DNA of 64,000 nt from Malurus cyaneus samueli (lineage: Eukaryota; Chordata; Aves; Passeriformes; Maluridae). The stretch is taken from contig CM019227.1 of the NCBI GenBank assembly GCA_009741485.1, forward strand, positions 13,688,669-13,752,668, in the 5' to 3' direction. The position numbers and the translations under genes are program-made. Each line of letters opens with the position of its first letter. The first letter of the stretch is position 1. Under the pieces are notes generated by a model. That model was not told where the DNA came from, did no database searches, and saw nothing but the letters and a program-made list of their open reading frames with translations. Positions 49,701 to 61,945 of the stretch are shown here, one piece after another.

Positions 49701-52700
49701 ATGATAGAGAACACTTAGCTGCAAACACTTGATCAATCTGAAGCAGAAACCCATTGGCAAAGATTGAGACCATCAAAGTATGAGGGTTCCTTCTGGAGGC
49801 AAGAGCCTCATATTCTCCTGGTTTTGAGTCATGGGAAGTAGAAAAGTTAGGAAATAGGATTATAGGACTTATTTTCCAATATGTACTCCTAGGTAATGGT
49901 TTGCTCTAAAGAAAGAGATGGTCTTTGCTGTGAAGAACCAGCAATTAAAACACATTTTCATGCTGTACAATGAATGAGCAGATGACTGTTCCTTCTTGTA
50001 ACACAACCCTGTTTGTCTGTGCACAAGCTGGTAGTTCCATTGTCGGCCCTAAGACAGAAAGGTCTCCAAGCTGAATTAAAGTTTGGGAGCTTGTGCTATG
50101 GCTGGTGGAACTGCTGGCCCAATATGGAAATGTTTATCCCCAAATTGAATCCTAAAGCCATGTCCAAAGTTGCAGGAGAAAGAATATCCCATAATCTCCA
50201 ACTGCTACCAGTCAAATTCAAACTGTAAAACTCTTATTCCCCTACTGCTGATACATTACTGTATTTAACCAATGTGAGGGTCATCTAAGTGGTGTTTCCT
50301 TTGCTTGCAGAGTAGATTATTTGCTCCAGTGCCTTCATGAGACAGGAGACCAAGGGTTTTCACAAGATCTTAATGAAAGTAGCATTTCTCCATGTGAACT
50401 CGCGGTGTGATGGTGGGGTATTTGGCATTGTGCAAAGTACTGCAGCTGGCAGGTGCTTCACTACTTACTGTCATGTGTTAGTTGAAGGAGGAACAGGCTG
50501 CCAAAGGTCTCCAGTAGGTTCCCTGCCTGCTCCCAAAGGCAGTTCTGAGTTACTGCAACATTTAGTTGCTCTTTTTTTATAGAACATCACAGCCTATGAG
50601 AGAAAACATAGTTTTCTTTATCACCCTTTGCAGAGTGTTTTGGAATGCAGATGGCAGGAGCGGTCCTTAAGCTAACCCTGTGCTGAAGTGGGTTCGTTTG
50701 TTTGTTTCTAGGTAGGAAGTCTCAATCCGATGGCTTTCTCTTTGAGCTGTCAGCAAACCTCCACACAGGAGGAGATGTCACATAACCCACCACTTCTGAA
50801 ACCAAGAAAGGGGGTCACAGCAGAGCATGAGTGTATTACTTGCCTTGGTGGGTGCAGTCATGCAAACACTCATTCTGCGCTGCTGGAGCTGGCTTTGGAG
50901 AGCAGCATCCTTTCATACCTGATCTTGTTGCAAATGAGAACAAATGCCCTGCTTTTATCTGGTACCCCCAGCAATGCCAGAGCTGAGCCTGCCTCAGCCT
51001 CGCTGACTAACTCACACTGGACTGCACGCACCAACAGCAGTGCAGGAGGCTCTGATTCAGCTGTGCCCCTGGAGCTCTGTAGGGAATGATTTTAGCAGGA
51101 TTGGATGGCTGAGTAAGCCATGACAGCCAGCTCCCTGATCCACCCTTTCAGACTCAGCAGAGCCCCCACTGAAGCTACTGAACATTTTGCTTGCTCAAGG
51201 ACAAATGAATTTGTGTTTTTTCTCTAAAAGAGCAAGTGGGTATATTGTGCATTGGTGTAGACATTGGATTTTGGATACCAACTTCAATGTCCTTTCAGTT
51301 CTTCACCAAATTATTTATTTCAAAAAGTCCATCTCTCCCCACACTCTTTTAATCAGTTGAGTAGGAAAAAACCAAACCACCTACTCCTATGTTGTAATGT
51401 ATGTAATGACTGACTGCTCAAGTCTAAAGTATTTCAAGTCTAAATATAATATTTGCAGTTCTGCAGCTCAGCTATTGGAGGATTCAAGAGCAGCTTGAAT
51501 ACCAGTAATCTCTTGGGACCCTGGCCAGGGAAGACTTCATTTAGTTGATGTGGAAGCAGGATGCACAACACTTCCCAGAATGGGTTCTCTATCTTCTCTG
51601 TTCAATTCTCCACCTGTATAAAGGAGATAATACATTCCTATTCCATAAAAAGTGTGGAGTAATCACTGCCCTTCAGGGGCCCTCATAGTGTCAGATCTTT
51701 AAAACCTTCTTAACCATTTGTCCTGAGCAAACACAACATGCATTGAGCTGGGGATCGTAGTGGAGTCATTCAGTCTCAGTGGTTTCTCTTCTGCAATGAC
51801 TGCTTTTCTAGCTCATAAAAAAGGGTGATGCCCTGCTGACTCCAGAAGTGCTTAATGAAGTACCTTGTCTCACCAGGCAGATTGCTTAAGAGCAGATTTT
51901 TGCCATGAAATGTTTCAAATGAAACAATGATGACAATATTAAGAGCACAAGGTTTAACAGATGAGTTCTGGATTATAGATGCAGTGTGACATTATCACCT
52001 CTGGCTGCCTGGCTGGCATTTGCCAGACCCCTCAGCCAGGACAGCAGGGCTGTGTGAGCCCCAGCACCAGCTTCCCCAGTGCAGACCAGTAACTTGACCT
52101 CAAATCATTTCCCCAGCACTCAGGCCGTGATCTGAGCCCCCTTCTTCATGGTGGGATAATGGTTTAGTGGTAGAGGACAATGTTGGGAAGAACACAACCA
52201 AAACTTCAGCTCAGGTCATTCAGCCTCTCCAATACTCACCGTAGAGAGCGAATGCTGAGCCCCAAGAGGTTGCTGTGTATCAAGAAATTGAAAATACTCT
52301 TTCCCAGGTTTGACCCCATTTTTCAGTAGCTCTCTGCAGCACAAGAGCTGCTGCTAATGCTCCCAGTCACTGCTTTGGGTGGAGTGTGGGAGACTTGAAG
52401 TGTCCCTGGAGCTGGGCTTTGAGTGCTACTTCAAGTCCTGAATGTATCAGTCTGCCTTGAGCAGCAAGGACGGGCAGAGATGGGTGTTGCAGAGTGCAAG
52501 CCTCCTCCGATGGGGCAGTTTTGTGGGTTGCCATGGTGAGACCAACCACCATGCTGTGCTCTGTTGTAACAGCCTCAAAAATACAATGGCCAGAGTCTGT
52601 TCCAGTGCAGATTTATGAGGATGCTGAAGCACTTACTCCAAAGCATATTTTTCTTTCCCCATTACTATAGTCAGTTGTTGTCAGCAAATGTTCTGTAACT

Positions 52701-55700
52701 TTTCCTGTATTTTACTCCTGGGAACAGACAGAAACAATCCCTAAAATCCAATAAACATGGAATTGGGATGTGCTTTTTTTAATTTTTTTTTTACTTCTGT
52801 ATTTTATTTTTTTTTGCCTTTTACTCCAGATCTGAAGTTCTGGTTCGTGGCTTGCAGATCGAAGCATTTTGGGTCATCTCTGCCCACTTTGGCTGCTCCA
52901 GCTCACTCCATTTCATTGTGGGTGGTGTCAGCCAAACAGGGACAAAGTACAGGCACTCACCAGAAGGTCCTCAGCTTTCCCTCCATTTCTTTTGTGTCAG
53001 CACTCCCAATTGTCCATCACATGTCAAACCAGATCAGATTGAAGGCATTTTTTTTTCTCTTACTGTGTTTGCAAAAGTACTGGTTTTCAGTAAAATTGGT
53101 TTCCCAAGCTGGTCACTGGCCTTGTGAGATGTGGGGGTGCTCAGGCACGTCATGGTGACAAAGCAGACATGAATCAATATAAAGTCATCGAGCCACAGTA
53201 GCTAAATATTGTGTTCTAAGTCATTCTTCTCCTCTTCAGGTGAAATATTATCTGCCAAGTTCCTTCACCTTCAGGCTGTCTTTTGGGAGGAAAAAAGAAG
53301 GAATAAGATAAGGCAAGGAGAGTTTTTTAAACACTGGCCCTCCCTGAGGCAAAAATGTCTGCTGAAATGAAGAAAAATTATAAATAACCCCAGTACGACT
53401 TGTAGAACAAAGAAGGCATGCTAAAATTCACCTGAAATTTGTTTTAAATTCCCTCTGCCCCCATTGGCACACAGTGGCTTTGGCAGGCTGTGTCAGCTGG
53501 AGCTCTGCCAGCCCAGGGGTGATCACTGCCATCCATCCAGGGTGTTTATCTGGAATGAAGCACCCTCCTGCCAGCCAGAAGGTCCTGTCTGCGGGTGGGT
53601 GCTGGGTGCCAGGTGCACAAGAGCCTGTGGGATCTGCTCAGGCTGCGAATTCTTGTGCTGTAGCATCATTTGGAGCTTGGGGTTGGTTTCCTTTGCTGGC
53701 TCAGCTCTGCCAGAGGTTTGAAGAGACTGAAGTTGCCCACTTGTAACAGAGCATGTCTGGTACCTCTGTATTTATGAGTACAGTGCATTCTCCTACCTGG
53801 CTGAATGGTACCTATGATGTGTTCTCAGGGACAGCAGTTGGCTTCTTGTTGGGTATTTTATAAATTGTTTTTAGGTCTGGGGTTTTCCTGTACCCAAATC
53901 CTGACAGTTGTCACAGAACACAGCAATGAGATCAGCTATTTGATCCATTTCCCTGCTTCTCAGGAATTCTTCCTATTCTTCCTCTGAAGTTGTGCTTTCC
54001 TGCTGCCACCTCTTTTGTTGTTCATTTTTTTCAAAACTGAACTGTTCTAGTTCACATGGCTTATCATATTTTCTGCATAATGTTTTCTCCATTATGGGGA
54101 GAATTATCATCATAAATCATCATATATCCCTTTCAAAATCTGCGTTTGTATTTATTTCTGTCATCTAAAGGTCACTGTGCCAGGTCCTTTCCTCTGAACC
54201 AGGGGGAAATAGGTTGTAAAAATATATATGGGATAAGAAATGTATAAATTTTCTTGTCTGGAGCAGGCTCAGTGTCTTGGCTCATGTTGTACCACAGCTG
54301 GCAGTTCAAGGGATGGTGGGGATGAGGATGGAGGAGAAGGTGTGTGTCAGTGCACATATGTTCAAATATTTGGGGGAAAAAAGGTAATTAATCTGTTCTA
54401 AAAAGCAATATGTTCTCAAAATAGCCTAGAAGCATCACAATGAGTTAGAGCTGGGAAGGGATATACTGCTGGTTTTCATTTGGGGGATTTAATGCTGCAC
54501 ATATGGTTTTTTCAACTGTTTTATCTGAATTCATGACCGTTAGATTATCCCTTGGCTTTGTATTAGTGTCTAATATATTTAATATTCATAGATCCATAGT
54601 TTAGCATGTGTAATCAAATAATTACAGATGCCATTAGCTGAGTTATCACACTAATCTGGGTGTATCTCAATGGATAATAATTTAATGAAATTATCACTTA
54701 ATTTCTGAAGCCCTCTTCTCTGCACAGAAATGAAAATGAAATGAAAGTGCCGCTCTTTTTCCTTCATTAAGAAACTCCAGCCTTGATTAACAGGATCTGA
54801 ACATCCAAACATTTAAAACTTGATTTCCTGAATTTCTACTCCCAGTGGCATTCACAGGAGGACACCAAATTAAAAAATAGAACAGAAACTCCCCATTTAC
54901 ACAAAGGCTGTGTGGGAGGGAGATGGGAGCTGCCGTGCCTCCTCCTCCTCTGCTGCACTCCTGGAGCAGGGAACACACCAAGGCTCTGCATGGCAGGAGC
55001 AGCCACGGCAGGAGCTTTTTTCCCTTCTGTTTGACCTGGGAGTGAGTGCAATTTGATGATGCAGAAGAATGCTGTGATACCAAGGTGTGGGTGCGGGGAC
55101 TCTGCCCTTCAGCACTCTGGTCTAAAACTTCGTGGCTGAATTCTCTGCTCTGTGATACACAGAAAATCAGGCAGATATTCACAATAGTGTTTCAGGTAAG
55201 CAGGGAAAATAAACTGGAATTCTATATCAAGCTCTGTGTTGAAGCATCACCTTATCTCTGGGTTTAAATCCTTCTTTATTTTCAGCTCTATCCTTGCAGT
55301 GGTTCTTCAATTTTTATGCTGGGTGTTGCTGTGTGCTCTTAAGGGAATGTTATGTTCCACTTGAGAGATGGTAAAGTGAAAACCACATAAATACTCAGGG
55401 AAGAGCTCTTTCAGATGCTTCAGGACTTAAAGAGATATGAATTTGCAACCTCTACTAGCATGGCCTCCTTTTATGGCATACATTTGTATCCAAATACAGT
55501 ATTTGTACAGTCAGATTTGACATGTGGATTCCTTCCAACAGGAATAGAAGGATGTCATCAGTCATCTGCATTTAAAATCCAAGTGGAGGATGTTGAGTAT
55601 GAGAACTGGCATTGGCTAATGAGAGGGAAGTCACCGGTGACTGCTATTGATCCTCAAAGTGTGACCCTGAGCAAGTCCTTGAATCTTCTGTGCCTCAGCC

Positions 55701-56760
55701 TGTGATGCTCAGACATGATTAGCATGTGTACTTTATCAGCAAGGTTGTTGTGCAAGTTATTTAATGAGTGCTTGCCAAATGATGTGCGGCATTTGAATGG
55801 CAGGGGCTGTGTAATTGCACAGCACTGCTCCGTTGTATAATTGCAGAGGCTGCAGGGAGCCTGTGGCGAGCCCCTGGCTGCCTCCCTGCTGAATAACCCA
55901 CGGGCAAATGAGCATTTTAGTGCTGCGAGGAAAATCCAGTTACCCTGGAGCGTGAGTGTGGATCCTCCACATTTCTGGGCAGCTCACGCTTCCTCGTGGA
56001 GAACTCGGGGGTAGAAGTTTGCTATTGAGTGTTGAGCAGATTCTCCTAGCGCTGTCTTCTGACTTGAAAATATTACTAAAGTAGAGAAAAATCTGTCAAA
56101 ATCAGCAACAATCTTAACATTGGGGAGAAAATATTATCCTTTGTGTCTCCACCAGGATGGAGAGCTTGCCTCTGGAGGTATCTTTGTCCCAGAGAAGAAT
56201 TGCAGTCTTTGCATCTGTGTTTTGGGCCTCTCTCTTTATCTCTGCACTCCTCACATGTCCAGCTGGGGGCTCAGCCCGTGGACCACTCTTAGCTGTCACA
56301 GAAAGCCAAACCTTCCAAACAAACCTGTCCAGCAGTGAGGAAACTGGACAGTGGACACTCCAGAGCCAGGATCCCGCTGTGCTTGCCTCTCCCTCTGCCA
56401 CCTCTGCCCTCAGGGCTGATGCCCTCCCTGATATTCTGCCCCTGAGGACACCAGACAGCTCCAGCCAGGGCTTTGACCTTCTGTCTGTGTAAACAGAACA
56501 GCTTTTTTCCAATGTTTGTGCTAGAGTTCCCGAACTGCAGCAGTGCAGAGAGGGACTGGTTCAGCTGTCACTTTTGCCACCGTTTTTCCTCCTGAGCAGG
56601 TACCTTTATGCAGAGTTCTTCTGCATCAAACTTCCCAGCCAGGCCAGGAGGCTTTGATATGCACCTAAAGGCACAAAAGTACTAAAAAAGACCTGTAGGA
56701 CCTGCTCCAAGCACCAGCTTATGCTGAGGAGATGAATTCCTGCTGCTTTTTGCCCCGTAC
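46701..56760. other. Gene-free spacer upstream of HAPSTR1
   Basis: No exon of USP7 (the human neighbour on this side) or of any other gene was recognised. Open frames are short and have no recognisable domain. AT-rich stretches with homeodomain-like TAAT cores, for example 54590-54710, could be regulatory, but conservation cannot be judged here. Confidence 0.6.
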
Positions 56761-56830
56761 CATACCATACCATACCATACCATACCATACCATACCATAC
56801 CATACCATACCATACCATACCATACCATAC
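56761..56830. repeat. (CATAC)14 pentanucleotide microsatellite
   Basis: There are fourteen uninterrupted copies of CATAC, preceded by one CGTAC unit and followed by CAG. The minus-strand peptide with repeated MVWYG is a product of this array. Confidence 0.98.
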
Positions 56831-58597
56831 CAGTTTTATTAAAACTTCCTGCTCACCTCTTGAATCTTCCTTTGCAGAGCCAGGGCTGTGTGTGTCTCAT
56901 CCCAGGTATGCACAGGAGAACCCCTCACCTCAGGGTTTAGAAACACTATTTAAAAATTAGCCCGTGGTCCGTTTTGTGCCGTGTAGGCCCCTTAATTTTT
57001 AATGTGAGTTTTAAGTCCATTGGTTCAATGTAATCTGCTTCATTCCCCAAAAGGAATTTCTCTGGGATGGAAGGAATAAAGCTGCTACCCATCCCTGGAC
57101 ACAAGCTGACTTTGGAGGGGATTTGCTGGCATTTAAGCTTTAAAGTAGCACAAAGACAAGAAGTTTGGATTACTATAGCTGGATTTCATCTGAGTCCATT
57201 TCCTTAAGGAACTACTTGTGAGCATAATTTGAATAAGCAGCCTTTAACAATAAGCCCAGATGTGCCTATGATTATAGGTGATCTGTTTCTATAGTGGGTC
57301 TTGAATTACTCTTTGTGACTTGGGAAAAAAAAAACCAAAAAAACTCCTGAAAGAGATTTTGAAACAAAGAAGCCCATTTCTTAAGCAGATGCCAGTTTAG
57401 GTGATAATGTATAAATAATTATGCTTTCTACCACCACAATTGAAAACAGCCATGGCATGGCATTGTGAGCTGTGCTTTGGACAATGCTGTCAAAAATCAT
57501 GCCCGAAGTCACTAAGGCCAGAAGACTCATTGACTGGGAGAAATCATGGGCAAAACTCTTAATGTCTTCCAGAAGGAAAGGAATCTATGAGAGCACTTCA
57601 AATTTCTTCATTCCGAATGCAGATCTAATTTTTTAGGCCAACTGAACAAAATGTCTGTCTAGAGAGCTCCAGAAAGAGGAACAAAAGTAAACTATAAATA
57701 TTCAGCTCTTGATTTCAGATTTTAATAAATTATGAGCTCTGGGAGAAACATTTTTTCTTTCAAATAACAACCGAGTTTATTCATTTTATAATTTGGTTGT
57801 ATAGTGCTTGTCACCTCCTATCTGGATACAATCCATCAGTCTCTGGCAACGCTTTAAGATGACACATCCCGAAGGAAATTGGGTCCAAGGGTCTAATGAG
57901 GAACAACCACTCCCCCTGGAAGCCGCAGTCTGTATCTCTGTATCCGTGTCTGTGTCTATAAATAAAGTCTCCTGCGCGGGGAGGTCTGAGTGAGAGGCGA
58001 TGCTCGGAGATTATTTGACCTATATAACAATGAGGGAGTGCTCCGGTGCCAGCCCCGGGCCGGGTGACAGCAGAGGCTCCTGTGCTGTGTCCCTGCAGCC
58101 CCGCCACGGGGCAGGGCGCTGCCGCCAGCCCGACACCCGTTCTGTGCTCGGTGGCACACCGGGCTCCCTGCCCGCGGGGCTTGTAGCCCACCCGGTCCCA
58201 CTGGCTCCAATCTGAGCGTGCCCACTCCTGTTCAGAGGGAGGTGAAGCCAAAGCAGGCACGGGACCCTGAGAACCGTGCAGTGCCACCTTCTCGGTGCCG
58301 CCAGCCGGCCGAGCAGCCGCGATGCCGCTGGATCACCCCGGGCCGGCAGCGCTGCGGGGGAACCGGCAATGAATTATTGTTGTTTTACCACTTTAGAAAC
58401 TGCCGGCTGTGTTTCAGCCCCCAGAGGCGGATTTGTGCGTGGGTAAAAACACGCGAGCCGAGCTCTCCGCGGGGCCCGGGGCGCCCGGGGGGATCCGAGG
58501 GAAGGAAAGGCTGGCACTGCCAACTGTTGGACACGCCATCCGTGGAAAGAAATCCCCGTGTCCTGGCAGGGCAATGGCAGGGGACTGGCTTGGCCTC
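56831..58597. other. Gene-free spacer with a moderately GC-rich end
   Basis: No gene was recognised. From about 57.9 to 58.55 kb CpG content rises moderately, but no promoter with an associated exon is visible. Confidence 0.6.
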
Positions 58598-58895
58598 TGC
58601 TGTCCCCTTGGCAGGGGACTGGCTGCCCTCTGCTGTCCCCTGCCCGCCGCTGCTGTCCCCTGCAGCCCGCCGCTGTCCCCTGCTGTCCCCTGCCCATCAC
58701 TGTGTCCCCTCCGTCCCTGTTGTCCCTCAGCCCGCTGTGTCCCTGCTGTCCTGCCATCACTGCTGTCCCCTGATGTCCCTGTTGTCCCCTGCGTGCTGCT
58801 GCCAGTTCCTGTGTGTCGCTGCTGTCCTCTGCTGTCCCCTGCCCGTCGCTCCTGTCCCTCGTCCCTCGCTATTATCCCTTGCTGTCCCCAGTCCA
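58598..58895. repeat. Degenerate C-rich repeat (CTGCTGTCCCCTG-like)
   Basis: Variants of TGCTGTCCCCTG recur irregularly about every 10-25 bp, mixed with CCATCAC and CCGCCG blocks. The minus strand therefore carries repeated GGGGACAGCA runs, closely spaced enough to suggest G-quadruplex potential. Open frames here are stop-poor through composition. Confidence 0.85.
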
Positions 58896-61789
58896 CAGTC
58901 CCAGCCCGGCTCACAGCCTCGTCCCAGGGCTTCCCCCGGTCCCAGGGGATGTTTGCAGGGAGCCGGTGTCCCTGAAGCCAAGCTCTGCCTGTGAAGAGAG
59001 TTTGGCGAATTTGGAATGATTTCTTGTCGCTTCAGGCAAAGCAGCATTTCCTCCTTTCTTTAGCTTAACGCCCATCTCCAGGGCAGAAGGGTGGCCACGC
59101 TTCCCTGCAGGCTTCCACCTACTGACCTTCCAGGGAGGGTTAATTATTTTAAGAACGGCTCAAAATATATTTAGAAATTCCAACAAATAACTTTTCCTCC
59201 AAAATAAACGCTTCCCGGCGCTGCGGGGTTTACCACACCATCACCCTGCACTTCAAAGTGAAAACATGAATAACTAACCATAAAATGTGACGCGCGCACT
59301 GCGCTGAAAGCATCTGCAAAAATTCACAGGGAACATTTTCCTTTAATAGAAACCACCAGTTTAAATTCTCCCTGCTGCTTTAAGAGAGGGAATTCAATTT
59401 ACCCTCAAAGATTATTATTAAACACTAACGCAACTCTAACTTCGGGAATCTGCTCCAGTGTTTGTTTCCAGGAAATAAAAGCCTTTTGGAGTTAAAAATA
59501 ACGAGTTTTGTAAGGAGTGACTTAGAGAAATACTACAGAGAGAAATCCTGGAGTATCAATCACTGCTCTAGGTTTCTTGTGGGGCCATCCAGCCCCTCTT
59601 ACTCAGCTGTGAATGAGGGCGGGTCAGTGGATTTTGTGTGGGGCACAGAAGGGATGGGCTGCACGTTAGCACTCGATCGGCATCGTTAGTGCCTGTGTCC
59701 CGTGGGGCGGGGGAAATGTCCCTCGGGGTCGCTTGTTACCGGCACTCGAGGCTAGGAACAGATCCTTAGCAGGGGTTCTGGCCCACACTTATTTTACACC
59801 TCATTTCAAACTGCTGCTCCCCTTCTCTCATTTCCACCGGCGCTGTGACCCCTACGGCTCCTCACGCTGAAGGATGTGATGGGAGAGCCGTTTTTATGGG
59901 GTGGAGCCAAAAAAGTTTTTCCGAATGCCTTTCTCAGGGTGTTGCGATGCTGCTGTAAGGAAGATTACACTCCTACCATCACTCTCACCCTGGACACGAT
60001 CAAATAACCGGGCTGCTGCCCTCTCGGGAGGAACTGGTGTTGCTCAGAAGGGCTCTGCCCCGGGCTATCTCCCCGTCCTTCCCCGGCTCAGCCTCTCCAT
60101 CCTCCATCCCACGCCTCCTGCGAAGGGAGCAACAGGTTGATTTTATTTTCCTCTTCTCGCTGTCAGACACTGCTCTGTGTGTCAACCTCATCCCTCAGAA
60201 CCTCTGCTTTTAGGGAAATGAATCTGCGGGCTGATAGGGCCGATCCCGAGCTCAGGCTGTGATAAGGAGCATTTCAGGGGGGCACTGCCTCTAAAAGCAC
60301 AAAGCTTCCCCAAACACCTTCCCCTCCTCTGAAAGACGAAGCTGCGGGTTACGAAAAAAAGAAATTATGAAAAACCTGGGCTAAAATTCTCACATATTGA
60401 CATGATTTCAGCGTGTGAAGTTTTAAAAAGGAACTTTTAAAAAGTGATCAATGACACAAAACCTTGCGAAATGTCTCATATAGAGTAATTGAGAATTGGC
60501 AGCGCCGCGGGAACCTGTGCACCTGAAAAGCCTTTTCTGTCCCCTGCCAGCCCCCTTTAGGGACAAATAGCTGGTTGTTGTTAAGATCGGGAGATTAGGG
60601 GGAGCTGGCAGAGCCCAGGAATGTGGGTTGTTAAGCAGACATCTCCCATCCATCCTGGCTCGGGGGGTTGGGCCAGCAGCTGCCTTCCCCCCGGCACCTT
60701 TCCCACACAAAATTCACCTTTTCTGCCCCAAAGCTCCCCTTCGGACTTCCAGCCTTTATCTGCAGCTTTACTCTGCCTTGTTTTAGCTCCCATCGGGGTG
60801 GACCGTGGTTTACTCGCTCCTGGGTTGGCGTCCCTGTGCCTGCATCCTTCTGCTTGGGCTGACAACATCCACTCACTTGATAGAAAAGGACATTTTTTTT
60901 ACTAAAATCCTCCTGCAGCAAAGGGGACTCTCACACAATACCTGGCAGGAGCTCCTTGCAGGCTGACTCGAATTGTCAGCAATTCCTCTTAAGGCAAGGC
61001 TGTAAAGTTTTTAGCACAATCTTCCGTCCTTCCCATTCCTGCTGAGCTCTCCGATGCGTTTAAATCCCTCTCGGTGACTCTTGAAGTATGAATGCGCTCA
61101 GATATCGAGCATTTGTCATTGTGCACACTGAATGTTTGTGTCGGTGCCATCGCCTGTGGGCAAAACAATGAAACTTCCTTTTCTCCAGAAGTGGGAGCAG
61201 AGATGGCCCTCTGTGAGCTCCTCTCTGTCTTACATCAGAGCGGGATTTGCAGATTTGAGATGCATTCTGCAGGTCTGAGGAGATCCCCCTTCCTCCATCA
61301 CTGTTCTCACCTTGGAAAAATCTGTGCAGGGATAAAGTTTTTCAGGTGGGAATCCAGACGGGGGGGCTGGGAAAGGCAGACAGGGACCTTGACGCTGATC
61401 TTTCGCACAAAACCTCTGTCTAATAGCTGTGAAAGGGAGCAGAATCTCAGCTGGGGCAGGGAGCTCAGGGTGCAGGGAGAGCGGAGCGGGTGATGGATGA
61501 GCTGGCCTGGCCCGGGGCTGGCTCCCGGTCCTTTCCATCCTCCTTCCACGCTCAGCCTGTCCCTCCAGGGGCGGCGGGATCAGCGGGGAGCCAGCGGGAA
61601 CCGCAGCCTGTGCATTGAACGGGGCGAGAGGATTGAAAAGGTGCGCACATTACCGCTGAGTGCTTTGGAAATCACGGCCATCAGCTCAAATTAGCACTCA
61701 ATCGCTGCCCTGAGCGCCGCCCGGGGCTCAGAGCGGGGCAAAGAGGAACCTGCGCTCAGCTTCCTGCTCGCAAAGCCTGGAATCCAGCT
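58896..61789. other. Gene-free spacer
   Basis: No gene was recognised. Composition is mixed, with scattered CpG around 59.6-61.7 kb and no convincing splice-bounded open frame. Confidence 0.6.
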
Positions 61790-61945
61790 CCCAGCACGGA
61801 ATTCCCTGTGCTCAGAGCCCAACACTGAATTCTCTGAGCCCAACACTGAATTCCCTGTGCCCAGAGCCCAACATTGAATTCCCAGTGCCCAGAGCCCAGC
61901 ATGGAATTCCCAGTGCCCCTGAGCCCAGCATGGAGCTCCCAGCAT
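61790..61945. repeat. Short 28-bp tandem repeat, about 5 copies
   Basis: Units begin CCCAACAYTGAATTCCC or CCCAGCATGGAATTCCC and end GTGCCCAGAG. Lengths are 28, 21 (internally deleted), 28, 28 and 29 bp, fading into CCCAGCATCCAG-type sequence to the right. Confidence 0.9.

Noticed and set aside
52149..52195. tRNA-like string GGATAATGGTTTAGTGGTAG
   Set aside because: It resembles an A-box region, but no matching B-box, anticodon arm or acceptor stem follows.
56606..56818. Minus-strand frame beginning with repeated MVWYG
   Set aside because: It is the translation of the (CATAC)14 microsatellite.
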